From assembly GCF_040183065.1 (NCBI RefSeq), contig NW_027185566.1, forward strand, positions 496,001 through 560,000: a stretch of 64,000 nucleotides of DNA, written 5' to 3'. The notes beneath the pieces were generated by a model, which saw only the letters and a list, made by a program, of their open reading frames with translations, did no database searches and was not told the origin of the DNA. Within the stretch, counting starts at the first letter, position 1. Each line of letters opens with the position of its first letter. This stretch comes from Periplaneta americana (Eukaryota > Arthropoda > Insecta > Blattodea > Blattidae). This document shows positions 19,490 to 27,772 of the stretch, piece after piece. The position numbers were made by a program, and so were the translations under genes.

Positions 19490-20761
19490 CTAAATACGAA
19501 TTCGTTCTATCTGCCCTCCTAAAGCTCCAATTTTAGCTTCAAAATCCTCATAACCACGATCAATATGATAAATTCGATCCACAAAAGTAGTTCCTTGAGA
19601 AGCAAGACCAGCAATAACCAATGCTGCACCCGCTCTCAAATCTGATGCCATCACGGGAGCTCCCTTAAGCTGGGAAACACCGTGGATAAGAACAAAATTA
19701 TTTTTCTGTTCACTAATTTTAGCACCCATACGTACCAGCTCTGCTACATGATGTAAGCGATCTTCAAAAATATTTTCGTTAAGCTTTGACTCTCCTTCTG
19801 CCAAGGTCAGCATCACCATATATTGTGGTTGCAAATCCGTTGGAAAATCAGGATAAGGCTTTGTAATAATATCGGTAGCTTTTAACTTTCCATGAGAACG
19901 AACCGTAATACTATGTTTATGGGAAATAACCTCAACACCCATTTCTTTAGCAATAAAAATAGGTAATCTTAAAAACTCTGGATTGGTATTTTCTAAAACC
20001 AACTCTCCACCAGTACAAGATACCATTGCAAGAAAAGTTCCTGTCTCAATCCTATCTGGTATAATAGAATGTTCTACACCCCGTAAAAATTCCACTCCAT
20101 AAATAGTTAAAGTTCCTGTACCCTTTCCTTCAATACGGGCTCCCATGCTTTGGAGCATATCTATTAAATCTCCTATTTCTGGTTCTGTTGCTGCGGGATC
20201 TATTACTGTCTTCCCTCGTGCCAAGGTTGCTGCCATAAGGGCGTTGGCTGTTCCTAAAACGGTAACTCCACTCGCACTCACCAAATAAAGATCCGCCCCG
20301 ATTAAAGTAGCTTCCTTTGTTTTAGCGTAAATGTACCCCTCATCCAGTTCTATTTCTGCACCTAGCAACTCCATAGCTTTTAAATGAAGATCCACAGGTC
20401 TATTCCCTATAGAACACCCTCCAGGTAAAGAAACTACTGCACTATGATACTTGGCAAGTAGTGGACCCAAAACAGCAATAGAGGCTCTCATCGTTCTAAC
20501 TGTTTCATAAGGGGCTTTTAATGAGGAAACTTCTTTTTGCTCAATGACCATTGTATGGTCTATAAAAGAAACACTCTTACCTAGATCTTCTAATAACTGC
20601 TTCATTGTTAAAACATCTGCTAAATTAGGAATATTGTGTAACACCACTTTTTCTTCCGTTAACAAAGAAGCCGCCATCAGTGGGAGTGCAGCATTTTTAG
20701 CTCCACTTATTTTAACCCTACCATAAAGTGGTCTCCCACCAATAATCTTATACTGCTCCAT
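19490..20761 (-). CDS. murA: UDP-N-acetylglucosamine enolpyruvyl transferase
   Basis: 423 residues, normal MurA length. The first motif SGAKNAALPLMAASLL carries the active-site Lys-Asn pair. The catalytic loop has Cys near residue 115 (GGCSIGNRPVDLH), the residue attacked by fosfomycin. 'YPDFPTDLQPQYMVML' and 'DLRAGAALVIAGL' follow. It makes the first committed step of peptidoglycan synthesis. The start is set at the second ATG of a tandem pair (20761), five bases after an AGGA site; the ATG at 20764 is also possible. Confidence 0.96.
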   Translation of the reverse strand: MEQYKIIGGRPLYGRVKISGAKNAALPLMAASLLTEEKVVLHNIPNLADVLTMKQLLEDLGKSVSFIDHTMVIEQKEVSSLKAPYETVRTMRASIAVLGPLLAKYHSAVVSLPGGCSIGNRPVDLHLKAMELLGAEIELDEGYIYAKTKEATLIGADLYLVSASGVTVLGTANALMAATLARGKTVIDPAATEPEIGDLIDMLQSMGARIEGKGTGTLTIYGVEFLRGVEHSIIPDRIETGTFLAMVSCTGGELVLENTNPEFLRLPIFIAKEMGVEVISHKHSITVRSHGKLKATDIITKPYPDFPTDLQPQYMVMLTLAEGESKLNENIFEDRLHHVAELVRMGAKISEQKNNFVLIHGVSQLKGAPVMASDLRAGAALVIAGLASQGTTFVDRIYHIDRGYEDFEAKIGALGGQIERIRI

Positions 20762-20784
20762 CATCTTCCTCTCAATACAATAAA

Positions 20785-21279
20785 TCATCGTATTACTTGA
20801 TAATCGTACCAAGAAGGATGAATATTATTAGCATTTTGTCTATCTTGTTTAATTTCTTTTACAATTTCATTGGTGTTCTCTCCAACTACTATCATATACG
20901 GCTCTGAACCACGAAGTTCAAAAGCACACATAATTTTAGATTTCAAAATGGATTTAATCTGTTTTGCAGCTTGACTTAAAGTGCTACAGGGATCCATACT
21001 ACTCAGCTTATAAGAAGCGTCATTCAAAGTAATAACTAATCCATAAAATTTTTCTTCTTTCACCGCTATAGAGCCGCCATCAGATTCATCTACAGAACGC
21101 AAACTCTTATAACCTTTTTCATCTTCTGCATACTTTCCAATCTTCCAGAGAAAAACCTTCTCGTTTTCGATCATACGGGTAAAATATTCTTTGGATAAAT
21201 CAGGAACAACAGGTTCTTCCGCCCAGATCCAAGAAGACGTAAAAAGACAAAATAGCAATGCAAAAACTTTGTATTTCAT
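20785..21279 (-). CDS. secreted protein of unknown function
   Basis: 164 residues with a signal peptide ending in 'SSWIWAEE' (cleavage about residue 20), so periplasmic or surface exposed. The mature part has two cysteines (near residues 97 and 118, from 'DPCSTLSQ' and 'KIMCAFELRG') that could form a disulphide. It belongs to no family I recognise. It lies between the GtrA-like gene and murA, with short gaps on both sides, so it is probably part of the same transcript. Confidence 0.6.
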   Translation of the reverse strand: MKYKVFALLFCLFTSSWIWAEEPVVPDLSKEYFTRMIENEKVFLWKIGKYAEDEKGYKSLRSVDESDGGSIAVKEEKFYGLVITLNDASYKLSSMDPCSTLSQAAKQIKSILKSKIMCAFELRGSEPYMIVVGENTNEIVKEIKQDRQNANNIHPSWYDYQVIR

Positions 21280-21288
21280 AAAAAACTC

Positions 21289-21708
21289 CTAAGGTTTTTT
21301 ATTGCGAAAAACCACATAACGGTTCATAAAAAAGACATAAAGTCCACCAACTCCATAAACACAATATTGTGTGATCACAATTAGAGTATCACTAACACCA
21401 CGGTTTTCCAAAAATGGAACAACCTCATGAGTCACAAATAACTCCAATGCTACTGATGAAATATAAACTAAAGCGTTTTTTATAAAGTACGACCAAAAAT
21501 TTCCATTTTTACTTAAAGAGCGAAAAACATAAAAAATATTGCCTATTGCTCCCACAAACAATACAGCAAGATACCCCATAGCTCCAGACCAAAAATGTCC
21601 CAGTCCAATTTTTCGCCCAATAAACAACATCAATGAAAATGTTAAAATATGGACAATACCCATAATATTAAATCTAATAAATTGTACCAGACCTGTAGTT
21701 CCTTTCAA
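21289..21708 (-). CDS. GtrA-like four-helix membrane protein
   Basis: 139 residues with four hydrophobic helices, at about residues 10-30, 40-62, 78-97 and 112-130. The end, 'FFMNRYVVFRNKKP', matches the Asn-Arg-x-x-V-F motif of the GtrA/DPMS-associated family. These proteins help move lipid-linked sugars across the membrane or modify cell-surface glycans. No glycosyltransferase is adjacent, so the role is inferred from the family only. It follows the ankyrin genes on the same strand. Confidence 0.65.
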   Translation of the reverse strand: MKGTTGLVQFIRFNIMGIVHILTFSLMLFIGRKIGLGHFWSGAMGYLAVLFVGAIGNIFYVFRSLSKNGNFWSYFIKNALVYISSVALELFVTHEVVPFLENRGVSDTLIVITQYCVYGVGGLYVFFMNRYVVFRNKKP

Positions 21709-21751
21709 TAGAGCCTCCTATTTAAACTTGATAGAAAAATATACTTCTTTT

Positions 21752-23200
21752 CTATCGTCTTTCCAAAATGGTTTTTCTAGATTTTTTTTGTTTTTTCTTG
21801 GGATACTTTCGGACTTTTTTCTTTATTTTTTTAGAATGTTTTTTTTGAGGATGAATATTTAAGAAACTCTGTAATCGTTTGGCTAAAATATATTTTTTCC
21901 CTTGTCTGAGAGAAAAAATAACAGATTTTAAATTGATTCTTGACAAAATTTCTTTGGAAAAATTTTTCAAATAGTACTGAATCATAAATAAATTGTTATA
22001 CTGCAATGCTAAATCCCAAGGAGTTTGTTTATGGATATTTACAGAAAAAAAGACATATTTTTTTAGTATAGTCTTATCTAAGACAAATAATGAAACCTTA
22101 TATTTTGCAAAATAATGTAATAAATTATTTCTATCCTTATCCACTTGAGTATAATTATGAGGTAGAGAAAAATAAGCGTCATACAAATTTTTTCTATTCA
22201 ACTCTAGTAACTGCATCAAAGGAGTCTGCTTTTTTTTGTTAAGAATGTTAAAATTTGTATGACTGGCAAGAATTTTGACCATACTATCATCTAAACGTTC
22301 TTGAGCCAAAGCCAAAGGTGTTTTTCCGTGTGCATCTTTCTGATTGACAAGGTGGTGATAACTGAGTAAAGATTTGATTAAACCATTATTACCAGAAAGA
22401 ACAGCTGCATGCAATATATTTCTGCCATCCAAACCCACAATATTGGATAAAGCCCCTTGATGAAGCAAATATGTTACAATTTTTTGATGCCCTTGTAATA
22501 CCGCATTATACAGAGGGGTATGACCAATATGATCTTGCAAATTTAAATTTATCTTATGTTTAACCAAAAATTCTACTACTTGAAAATGTCCATTTCCAGC
22601 TGCATAATGTAAAGCTGATAAACCATCTTGATCAGTAGCATTTTTATTGATTTTTTGGTTAAAATGGTTAAAAATACTGGATAAATAGAAATTTAAACCC
22701 ATATAACTGATTATATGTAAAGGAGTTAATCCAGTAAAATTACTCAAATTAATATCTACCTCCCTTTGAGAAAGTAAAAACGAAATAACTTTGAAAGATT
22801 TATGATAAAAAGCCAAGAGTAACGGCGTATCTCCCTGTTTATTTTGAACGTTTATTTGGGCATTTTTCGATATAAGTTGTTGAACTATTTCTAACATCCC
22901 TTGTTTACTGGCTATATGGAGAGGCGTATCTCCGGAATTATTTACTCGGTTGAGTAAAACAATATTTTGGTTTAAAATATACTTTACAAATTCTATATCC
23001 TTACTTTTCACAGCCAAATGTAAAAGAGAATTTCCATTTTCATCTAGAGCATTTAGATTGACTAAAGAAGATGATTCACTGCAGTAAGAAACACGATACT
23101 GGGCACAAAAGTGAGTTAAAGTATCTGGCACCCTTGTTTGAGTAAAAAGAACCAAAGGAACAGACATTAAAAAAAATATTTGTCCAATATATACTTTCAT
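21752..23200 (-). CDS. secreted ankyrin-repeat protein (482 aa)
   Basis: An N-terminal signal peptide (residues 1-20) is followed by about ten ankyrin repeats. They are well kept between residues 48 and 320 ('GNSLLHLAVKSKDIEFVKYI', 'GDTPLHIASKQGMLEIVQQL') and weaker afterwards. The last 40 residues are extremely basic, almost all Lys and Arg. Ankyrin repeats bind other proteins; the basic tail could contact envelope polymers or nucleic acid. It is the second of two adjacent ankyrin genes, 2 bp after the first, in the division and cell-wall run. A host-interaction role is possible but not shown. Confidence 0.8.
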   Translation of the reverse strand: MKVYIGQIFFLMSVPLVLFTQTRVPDTLTHFCAQYRVSYCSESSSLVNLNALDENGNSLLHLAVKSKDIEFVKYILNQNIVLLNRVNNSGDTPLHIASKQGMLEIVQQLISKNAQINVQNKQGDTPLLLAFYHKSFKVISFLLSQREVDINLSNFTGLTPLHIISYMGLNFYLSSIFNHFNQKINKNATDQDGLSALHYAAGNGHFQVVEFLVKHKINLNLQDHIGHTPLYNAVLQGHQKIVTYLLHQGALSNIVGLDGRNILHAAVLSGNNGLIKSLLSYHHLVNQKDAHGKTPLALAQERLDDSMVKILASHTNFNILNKKKQTPLMQLLELNRKNLYDAYFSLPHNYTQVDKDRNNLLHYFAKYKVSLFVLDKTILKKYVFFSVNIHKQTPWDLALQYNNLFMIQYYLKNFSKEILSRINLKSVIFSLRQGKKYILAKRLQSFLNIHPQKKHSKKIKKKVRKYPKKKQKKSRKTILERR

Positions 23201-23202
23201 AT

Positions 23203-24345
23203 TTATGGCTGCAAAGACTGAATAATACGAAGATTTTTTAGTTTTTTTGCTAAATTAATGGGAGTTTCTCCATCATTATTAGCAATATTTGTTTGAGCTC
23301 CCGCTTGTAAAAGTAATCTGACCGCACTCACTTTATTGTTACTCACCGCATAATGAAGTGGTGTCTGCCCATAAATATCTCGTATATTAATATCGCTCGT
23401 CACCGGTATAAGTACTCTCATAGCGTCAATATGTCCATATAAAGCCGCATAATGTAACGCTACAGAACCAGACCCACTGACTTCATTACCTGTAAAAATT
23501 TTATTTTTTAAAAAATACTCTATCAACCTATATTTACCCCGAATACTTGCCGTATGCAAAGCATTATACTTAAATCTATGAGTAATAATACTTTTATCTG
23601 CTCCTGCTTTGAGTAAAATTTGGGCAGTTTGTACATTTCCAATATATCCATTCCAAACCAAAGGGCTGTCTCCTGTATCATTAGTCGCGTTCACTTTTGC
23701 TCCATGTTCTAGTAGAATGGATACCGTATCTGAATGATCCCCATGTATAGCAAAATGCAATGCCCTTCCATGACTTCCTTCCGCCGAAAAATTAGGATCT
23801 GCTCCTAGAGATAAAAGATATAAAACAATATCATTATGCCCATTTTGAGCTGCTAACTGCAAAGGTGTAACGCTGTGAATTCCTTTTTTATCCACTATAC
23901 CAGAATTTTCCGTAAGGAGCTTAACAACATCTAGCCGTCCAAAAGAAGCTGCTAAATGCACTGGCATAAAACCATCTTGATTTTGGACTGTTTGACTTGC
24001 CTTATATTGGAGTAGTAAATTGACAATATCAGTATAACCCTGCTGAGCTGCCAAATGAAGTGCCGTATAATTTTGTGGCGTAGTGGCGTCCACATTAACA
24101 CCTGCATCAATAAGAATACGAACAGCGGTAATATCACCTAAAAAAGCGGCATAATGCAAGGGCGTCTCATGATTTTCCGTAAAAACTTTTGTAATATTGA
24201 CTCGATTTGTCTGGATAAGACGCATTAAACCGTCATAGTCTTGATCATCAATACTAGAAAAAACCAAGCTATCCATCAAACTTTGTGGATAGACAGAAGA
24301 AAAACAAAATAGCATAAAAAACGGTAAAACCCATCTTAACTTCAT
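23203..24345 (-). CDS. secreted ankyrin-repeat protein (380 aa)
   Basis: A signal peptide (MKLRWVLPFFMLFCFSSVYP) precedes ten ankyrin repeats that fill the protein, for example 'ETPLHYAAFLGDITAVRILI' and 'YTALHLAAQQGYTDIVNLLL'. The repeats are nearer consensus than those of the next gene and there is no basic tail. It should act in the periplasm or at the surface as a binding scaffold. Its ATG overlaps the stop of the FtsL-like gene (ATGA), and the second ankyrin gene starts 2 bp after its stop. The pair may be an old duplication. Confidence 0.82.
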   Translation of the reverse strand: MKLRWVLPFFMLFCFSSVYPQSLMDSLVFSSIDDQDYDGLMRLIQTNRVNITKVFTENHETPLHYAAFLGDITAVRILIDAGVNVDATTPQNYTALHLAAQQGYTDIVNLLLQYKASQTVQNQDGFMPVHLAASFGRLDVVKLLTENSGIVDKKGIHSVTPLQLAAQNGHNDIVLYLLSLGADPNFSAEGSHGRALHFAIHGDHSDTVSILLEHGAKVNATNDTGDSPLVWNGYIGNVQTAQILLKAGADKSIITHRFKYNALHTASIRGKYRLIEYFLKNKIFTGNEVSGSGSVALHYAALYGHIDAMRVLIPVTSDINIRDIYGQTPLHYAVSNNKVSAVRLLLQAGAQTNIANNDGETPINLAKKLKNLRIIQSLQP

Positions 24346-24638
24346 AATTTCTCAATTTGTTTTTGTATATCTTGAATATCTTCCTGCTGTTTATCTAGAT
24401 AAATTGTTCCTATCTCTAATTTTTGTTTGGAGGATGTTTGGCCTAGTTCTGATTTCATCTTTTCTATTTTGTACAAATTTTCTTTATAAGAAATTAATTC
24501 CATTTCTATCTGTTTGTTCAGCTTCGTTTCCAAACGTCTAATTTCTTGATAATCTTTATTTTGCCCTGCAATAAAAAATAAACTAAAAAAAATAGCTCCT
24601 AACAAGATGATATATACTAAAACTTTTTTTACTAACAT
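24342..24638 (-). CDS. FtsL-like division protein candidate
   Basis: 98 residues: a short cytoplasmic start, one membrane helix (residues 5-25), then a 65-residue Lys/Glu/Gln-rich coiled coil. FtsL has exactly this form and is usually encoded directly after rsmH (mraW), as here, with one base between them. FtsL with FtsB and FtsQ activates septal wall synthesis. Sequence similarity in FtsL is always low, so the call rests on position, size and topology. FtsI and the mur genes that normally follow are replaced here by ankyrin genes. Confidence 0.55.
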   Translation of the reverse strand: MLVKKVLVYIILLGAIFFSLFFIAGQNKDYQEIRRLETKLNKQIEMELISYKENLYKIEKMKSELGQTSSKQKLEIGTIYLDKQQEDIQDIQKQIEKL

Positions 24639-24639
24639 A

Positions 24640-25521
24640 TTATATCTTAAAAAACCTCAATTTTGCACTTCTAGCAGCTTTATTATTTTTTATTTCCTCT
24701 TTTGAAGGTATCATCGGCTTTTTAGTAAAATCACTAAATTTTTCTTTATGTTTTATAATAAACTCTTTCACTATTCTATCTTCTAAAGAGTGATAAGTTA
24801 AAAAGACCATACTCCCCTTTGGTTTCAAAAGCTTTAAAGATTCTTCCAACAAAATACAGAGAGAATCCAACTCTTGGTTCACCGCAATGCGAATAGCCTG
24901 AAATGTTTTAGTAGCAGGATGTATCTTGGTTGCTTTGTAATAGGGTAAAGAATTCAATGCTTTGTAAACAATATCCGCAAGTTCTCGGGTAGTTTGTATC
25001 GACCTGACATTTTCTCTATAGTACACAATAAAATGAGCAATTCTTCTAGCATGAGATTCTTCTCCGTAAGTCCAAAGAAGACTCTGTATTTCTTCTGCGG
25101 AGTAAGTATTCACAATCACACTCGCATTAAGATGGGATGAAGCTAGGGACATATCCAAAGGGTCATCTTTAGCAAAGCTAAAACCTTTATCCGAAACCTT
25201 ATAATGAAACATGGACAAACCTAAATCCGCTAAAATTCCATCCACTTGATCTATTTTTAAATGTTTTAAGGTAAGGTGAATATCTCGAAAATTAGAATGA
25301 ATACATCTCCAATTCTTCCAACTAGAAAACCTGATTTTTGCCTTTTCTATCATCTGAATATCTTGATCTAAAGAAATGAGAGAACCCATTGGGGAAATCT
25401 TATTAAGAATACCTAAGGTGTGTCCACCTTCTCCCATAGTACAGTCCACATAAACACCTTCTTTATCTGAAACTAAAAAATCCAAAACAGAATTCAACAA
25501 AACAGGCGTATGATATATCAT
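24640..25521 (-). CDS. rsmH: 16S rRNA m4C1402 methyltransferase
   Basis: 293 residues. The N-terminus 'YHTPVLLNSVLDFL' and the SAM-binding loop 'DCTMGEGGHT' are diagnostic of RsmH (MraW). Later motifs 'GILADLGLSMFHY', 'DPLDMSL' and 'TYHSLEDRIVKEF' agree. It methylates N4 of C1402 in the ribosomal P site. It is first in the mra-type order with the FtsL-like gene, and its ATG overlaps the end of accB, so the whole run is likely one operon. Confidence 0.95.
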   Translation of the reverse strand: MIYHTPVLLNSVLDFLVSDKEGVYVDCTMGEGGHTLGILNKISPMGSLISLDQDIQMIEKAKIRFSSWKNWRCIHSNFRDIHLTLKHLKIDQVDGILADLGLSMFHYKVSDKGFSFAKDDPLDMSLASSHLNASVIVNTYSAEEIQSLLWTYGEESHARRIAHFIVYYRENVRSIQTTRELADIVYKALNSLPYYKATKIHPATKTFQAIRIAVNQELDSLCILLEESLKLLKPKGSMVFLTYHSLEDRIVKEFIIKHKEKFSDFTKKPMIPSKEEIKNNKAARSAKLRFFKI

Positions 25522-26087
25522 TAAAGAATTTCAAACAAAGCATCACCTTCTTGGACAATGTCTCCATGTTCCACAAAAATTTTGGCAATACTACCCACCT
25601 TAGAGGCTTTTACTTCTGAAAATAATTTCATCGCCTCTAAAAGACAAAGAACATCTCCTACTTGCACATTTTGTCCAACAGAAACAAAATTAGGATCAGC
25701 AGGAGCCGGTTTTAAAAATACAGAACCAGCCATATGTGCCTTGATAATAGCTCCTTGAGATTCCGTCGTTTCATTTTTTGACATAACAAATGAGGAGTCT
25801 TCATCCGTTTCTTCCAATAAAGGAGCCACAGAATCCGTAATAATAATAGGTTGATGCTCTACTGCAGAATCCCTTTGTACATAGGTTTCTTTTGGAACTC
25901 CAGTTTGAATAGAAATATGGAGAGCACTAGAACTTTGATCATACAAAAGAGCTCCTAGTTTATTTTTATCATACTCCTCTATTAAAGAAATAATAGTCTC
26001 CACATCCGCAGATGTAATTTCTTTTTTATGATCATTATTTCCTTTTGGAATAGGTAGTAGGTTTTGGTTAAGAAATTTATTTAGCAT
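25521..26087 (-). CDS. accB: biotin carboxyl carrier protein of acetyl-CoA carboxylase
   Basis: 188 residues. The C-terminal biotinyl domain holds the EAMKLF motif with the biotinylated Lys near residue 154, followed by 'VEHGDIVQEGDALFEIL'. The N-terminal third is a short helical and Ser/Thr/Glu-rich linker, as in AccB. It carries CO2 between AccC and the AccAD transferase in fatty-acid synthesis. I place the start at the ATG at 26087 with GAGG seven bases upstream, not the TTG at 26093. accC is not in the window. A decarboxylase biotin subunit is a less likely alternative. Confidence 0.9.
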   Translation of the reverse strand: MLNKFLNQNLLPIPKGNNDHKKEITSADVETIISLIEEYDKNKLGALLYDQSSSALHISIQTGVPKETYVQRDSAVEHQPIIITDSVAPLLEETDEDSSFVMSKNETTESQGAIIKAHMAGSVFLKPAPADPNFVSVGQNVQVGDVLCLLEAMKLFSEVKASKVGSIAKIFVEHGDIVQEGDALFEIL

Positions 26088-26135
26088 TCTCAATCCTCAT
26101 ATTCTCATTTCTATTTGCTAAAAGATACTCATTTT

Positions 26136-27005
26136 TTAAGAATTGACTAAATGAAACTCAAAATTTGCTGAAATAGATAAAGTATCTTTATAAATTTTGA
26201 ACTCCACTCCAATATTTTTAATCTTAACCGTTTTATGGACTGGCATGCGGTAATAAGAAAAAGCCTCCAATGTAGACTGATTTAGACTGTTAGAATTAAA
26301 AGGTTTTAAAAAATATATACGGTAGTCATTTTGAGCCTTTAAAGAAAAAACAAGAATGGACTGCATAGTACCCACATTATCCGTTTTAATAAAACCTAAA
26401 GCTATCATATTGGCTGGGATAAAATCTACCCAATAACGAAAAATACTCTGTGCCACGTGAATTAAATATTCCGCCCCTTCAAATTCCATAGCATTCACCG
26501 AAAGTTTACCACTTTGAGTCATTTGAAGATGAAGTTTTTTAACTGATTGACCTTTAAAATAATGACTGTGCGGATCTTTAAGAATTTTACTCTCTTGATC
26601 TATCGAATTATTTTTAGATGTATGCACTATAAACTGTTTAGATTTTTCTAATTCTTCTAAAAAGTTTCCAGCCATAGAACTTTCTTCTAAGGGTCTTTGT
26701 TTTTGCAAATGAGCCATTTGATAAGAAGAATTAGCACTTAAAGATTCATTTTTACCACGACTATTTCGAGTCCCTACAAAAAAGTTACGAGAAAGATCTG
26801 GCGTATCATTGGGATCCAAAACTTCTACTAGCTGTAATATGGGTTTATTTTGTTCCAAATTTTTAGTCGTTTTATCTCTCACACTATCCTGACTGTGTAA
26901 GTTAGAGTGCAACAAAGATTCAGTGGGATAAGAATGAACTTGGATAAAAAAGAGGCTACAAATAAAAACAGCAACAAGGTAATAAAAAAAGAAAGCCCTA
27001 TACAT
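26136..27005 (-). CDS. secreted protein of unknown function next to SRP RNA
   Basis: 289 residues with a signal or anchor segment (FFFYYLVAVFICSLFF) and a polar middle, then a C-terminal domain (about 165-289) with alternating beta-strands such as 'GKLSVNAMEFEGAEYLIH'. No motif is recognised; Lpt- or DUF3108-like beta domains look similar. I set the start at the ATG at 27005. The longer reading frame that begins at 27041 would run inside the SRP RNA gene. No strong ribosome site is visible. Confidence 0.55.
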   Translation of the reverse strand: MYRAFFFYYLVAVFICSLFFIQVHSYPTESLLHSNLHSQDSVRDKTTKNLEQNKPILQLVEVLDPNDTPDLSRNFFVGTRNSRGKNESLSANSSYQMAHLQKQRPLEESSMAGNFLEELEKSKQFIVHTSKNNSIDQESKILKDPHSHYFKGQSVKKLHLQMTQSGKLSVNAMEFEGAEYLIHVAQSIFRYWVDFIPANMIALGFIKTDNVGTMQSILVFSLKAQNDYRIYFLKPFNSNSLNQSTLEAFSYYRMPVHKTVKIKNIGVEFKIYKDTLSISANFEFHLVNS

Positions 27006-27018
27006 AAAATCACTCGGT

Positions 27019-27113
27019 GGGCAAGCACCTCTGCAATGCACCCATTGACCCTACCGTTGCTTCCTTCCAGACCTAGCGGGGTTCAGATCAACCAAGCCAT
27101 ACAGAACCTGCCC
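27019..27113 (-). ncRNA. ffs: signal recognition particle RNA, small bacterial (4.5S) type
   Basis: About 95 nt on the minus strand. The ends GGGCAG and CTTGCCC pair. The apical domain has the diagnostic GGTCTGGAAGGAAGCA, with the GGAA tetraloop and the asymmetric Ffh-binding loop. It pairs with the Ffh protein for co-translational membrane targeting. It lies 7 bp after tRNA-Ser and seems to share its promoter. Confidence 0.95.
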
Positions 27114-27120
27114 ATAAAAA

Positions 27121-27208
27121 CGGAGAAGGAGGGATTTGAACCCTCGATAGCGGTTAACTATACACGAGTTCCAGTCGTGCTCCTTAAGCCAGACTCGGAC
27201 ACTTCTCC
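27121..27208 (-). tRNA. tRNA-Ser (GGA)
   Basis: 88 nt on the minus strand with a long variable arm, as in class II tRNAs. The acceptor stem pairs GGAGAAG with CTTCTCC, with G at the discriminator position. The anticodon loop CTGGAAC gives anticodon GGA, which reads UCC and UCU. The T loop GTTCAAATC is typical. CCA is not encoded. Confidence 0.95.
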
Positions 27209-27218
27209 TAGCCTATAA

Positions 27219-27247
27219 AATGTAATCATTTTTTCCATAAAATACAA
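27219..27247 (-). promoter_or_regulatory. promoter of tRNA-Ser and SRP RNA
   Basis: Read on the minus strand: TTGTAT (27247-27242), 17 bases, TACATT (27224-27219), about 10 bp before the tRNA 5' end. Confidence 0.55.
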
Positions 27248-27289
27248 AAAACTCTTTTTTTTTATCGCACAAATTCCGATGGTTTTAAC

Positions 27290-27772
27290 ATGATTAATTT
27301 TGAAATTTTTACAAATATGGTCAGCCAGACTTTACAAATTTTTGGTTTCGCTGACATTAATATCTCAAAACTAACAAAAAATAAGGACAGAGCTATAATT
27401 TATAACTCTTTAAGCACCATTTCTTTGGAAATTAATCACTCTTGTATTATTTTGATGTTGGAACTCCCCCATACAACTCTCGATTTTATGTACCAACAAA
27501 TGTATAAAAAAACTCGTATTAATAAAAAACAGGTAGAAGATTTAGGTAAAGAATTGGCTAATATCATAGCTGGTAAATTTTTGGAAGGGATAAAAGATCC
27601 TAAAATTCAAGCCCATATCTTTTTTCCAAAAATCTACTATAAAACTACTCTTCCCTCAATAAATATAGATTCTTACACAAAAAAACTATCTTTTAGTTTT
27701 TCTTCTCAAGAAAAACCTATTATGGATTTATCTCTATTTTTCACACCTGTGTCTTGTAAGTCACATCTTTAA
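27290..27772 (+). CDS. CheX/CheC-like protein (probable CheY phosphatase family)
   Basis: 160 residues without a signal peptide. The middle helix 'VEDLGKELANIIAGKFLEGI' matches the E-x-x-N signature of CheX, CheC and FliY helices that dephosphorylate CheY-P. The strands on either side ('LMLELPHTTLDFMY', 'AHIFFPKIYY') fit the fold. CheX usually has two such helices in a dimer. No che genes are near; the gene is divergent from tRNA-Ser and its 3' end overlaps the convergent MATE gene by 32 bp. Assignment is from one motif and therefore tentative. Confidence 0.5.
   Translation: MINFEIFTNMVSQTLQIFGFADINISKLTKNKDRAIIYNSLSTISLEINHSCIILMLELPHTTLDFMYQQMYKKTRINKKQVEDLGKELANIIAGKFLEGIKDPKIQAHIFFPKIYYKTTLPSINIDSYTKKLSFSFSSQEKPIMDLSLFFTPVSCKSHL

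Noticed and set aside
26907-27218. Plus-strand 103-codon frame over SRP RNA and tRNA-Ser
   Set aside because: It is the antisense of two well-supported RNA genes and of the start of the 27005 gene.
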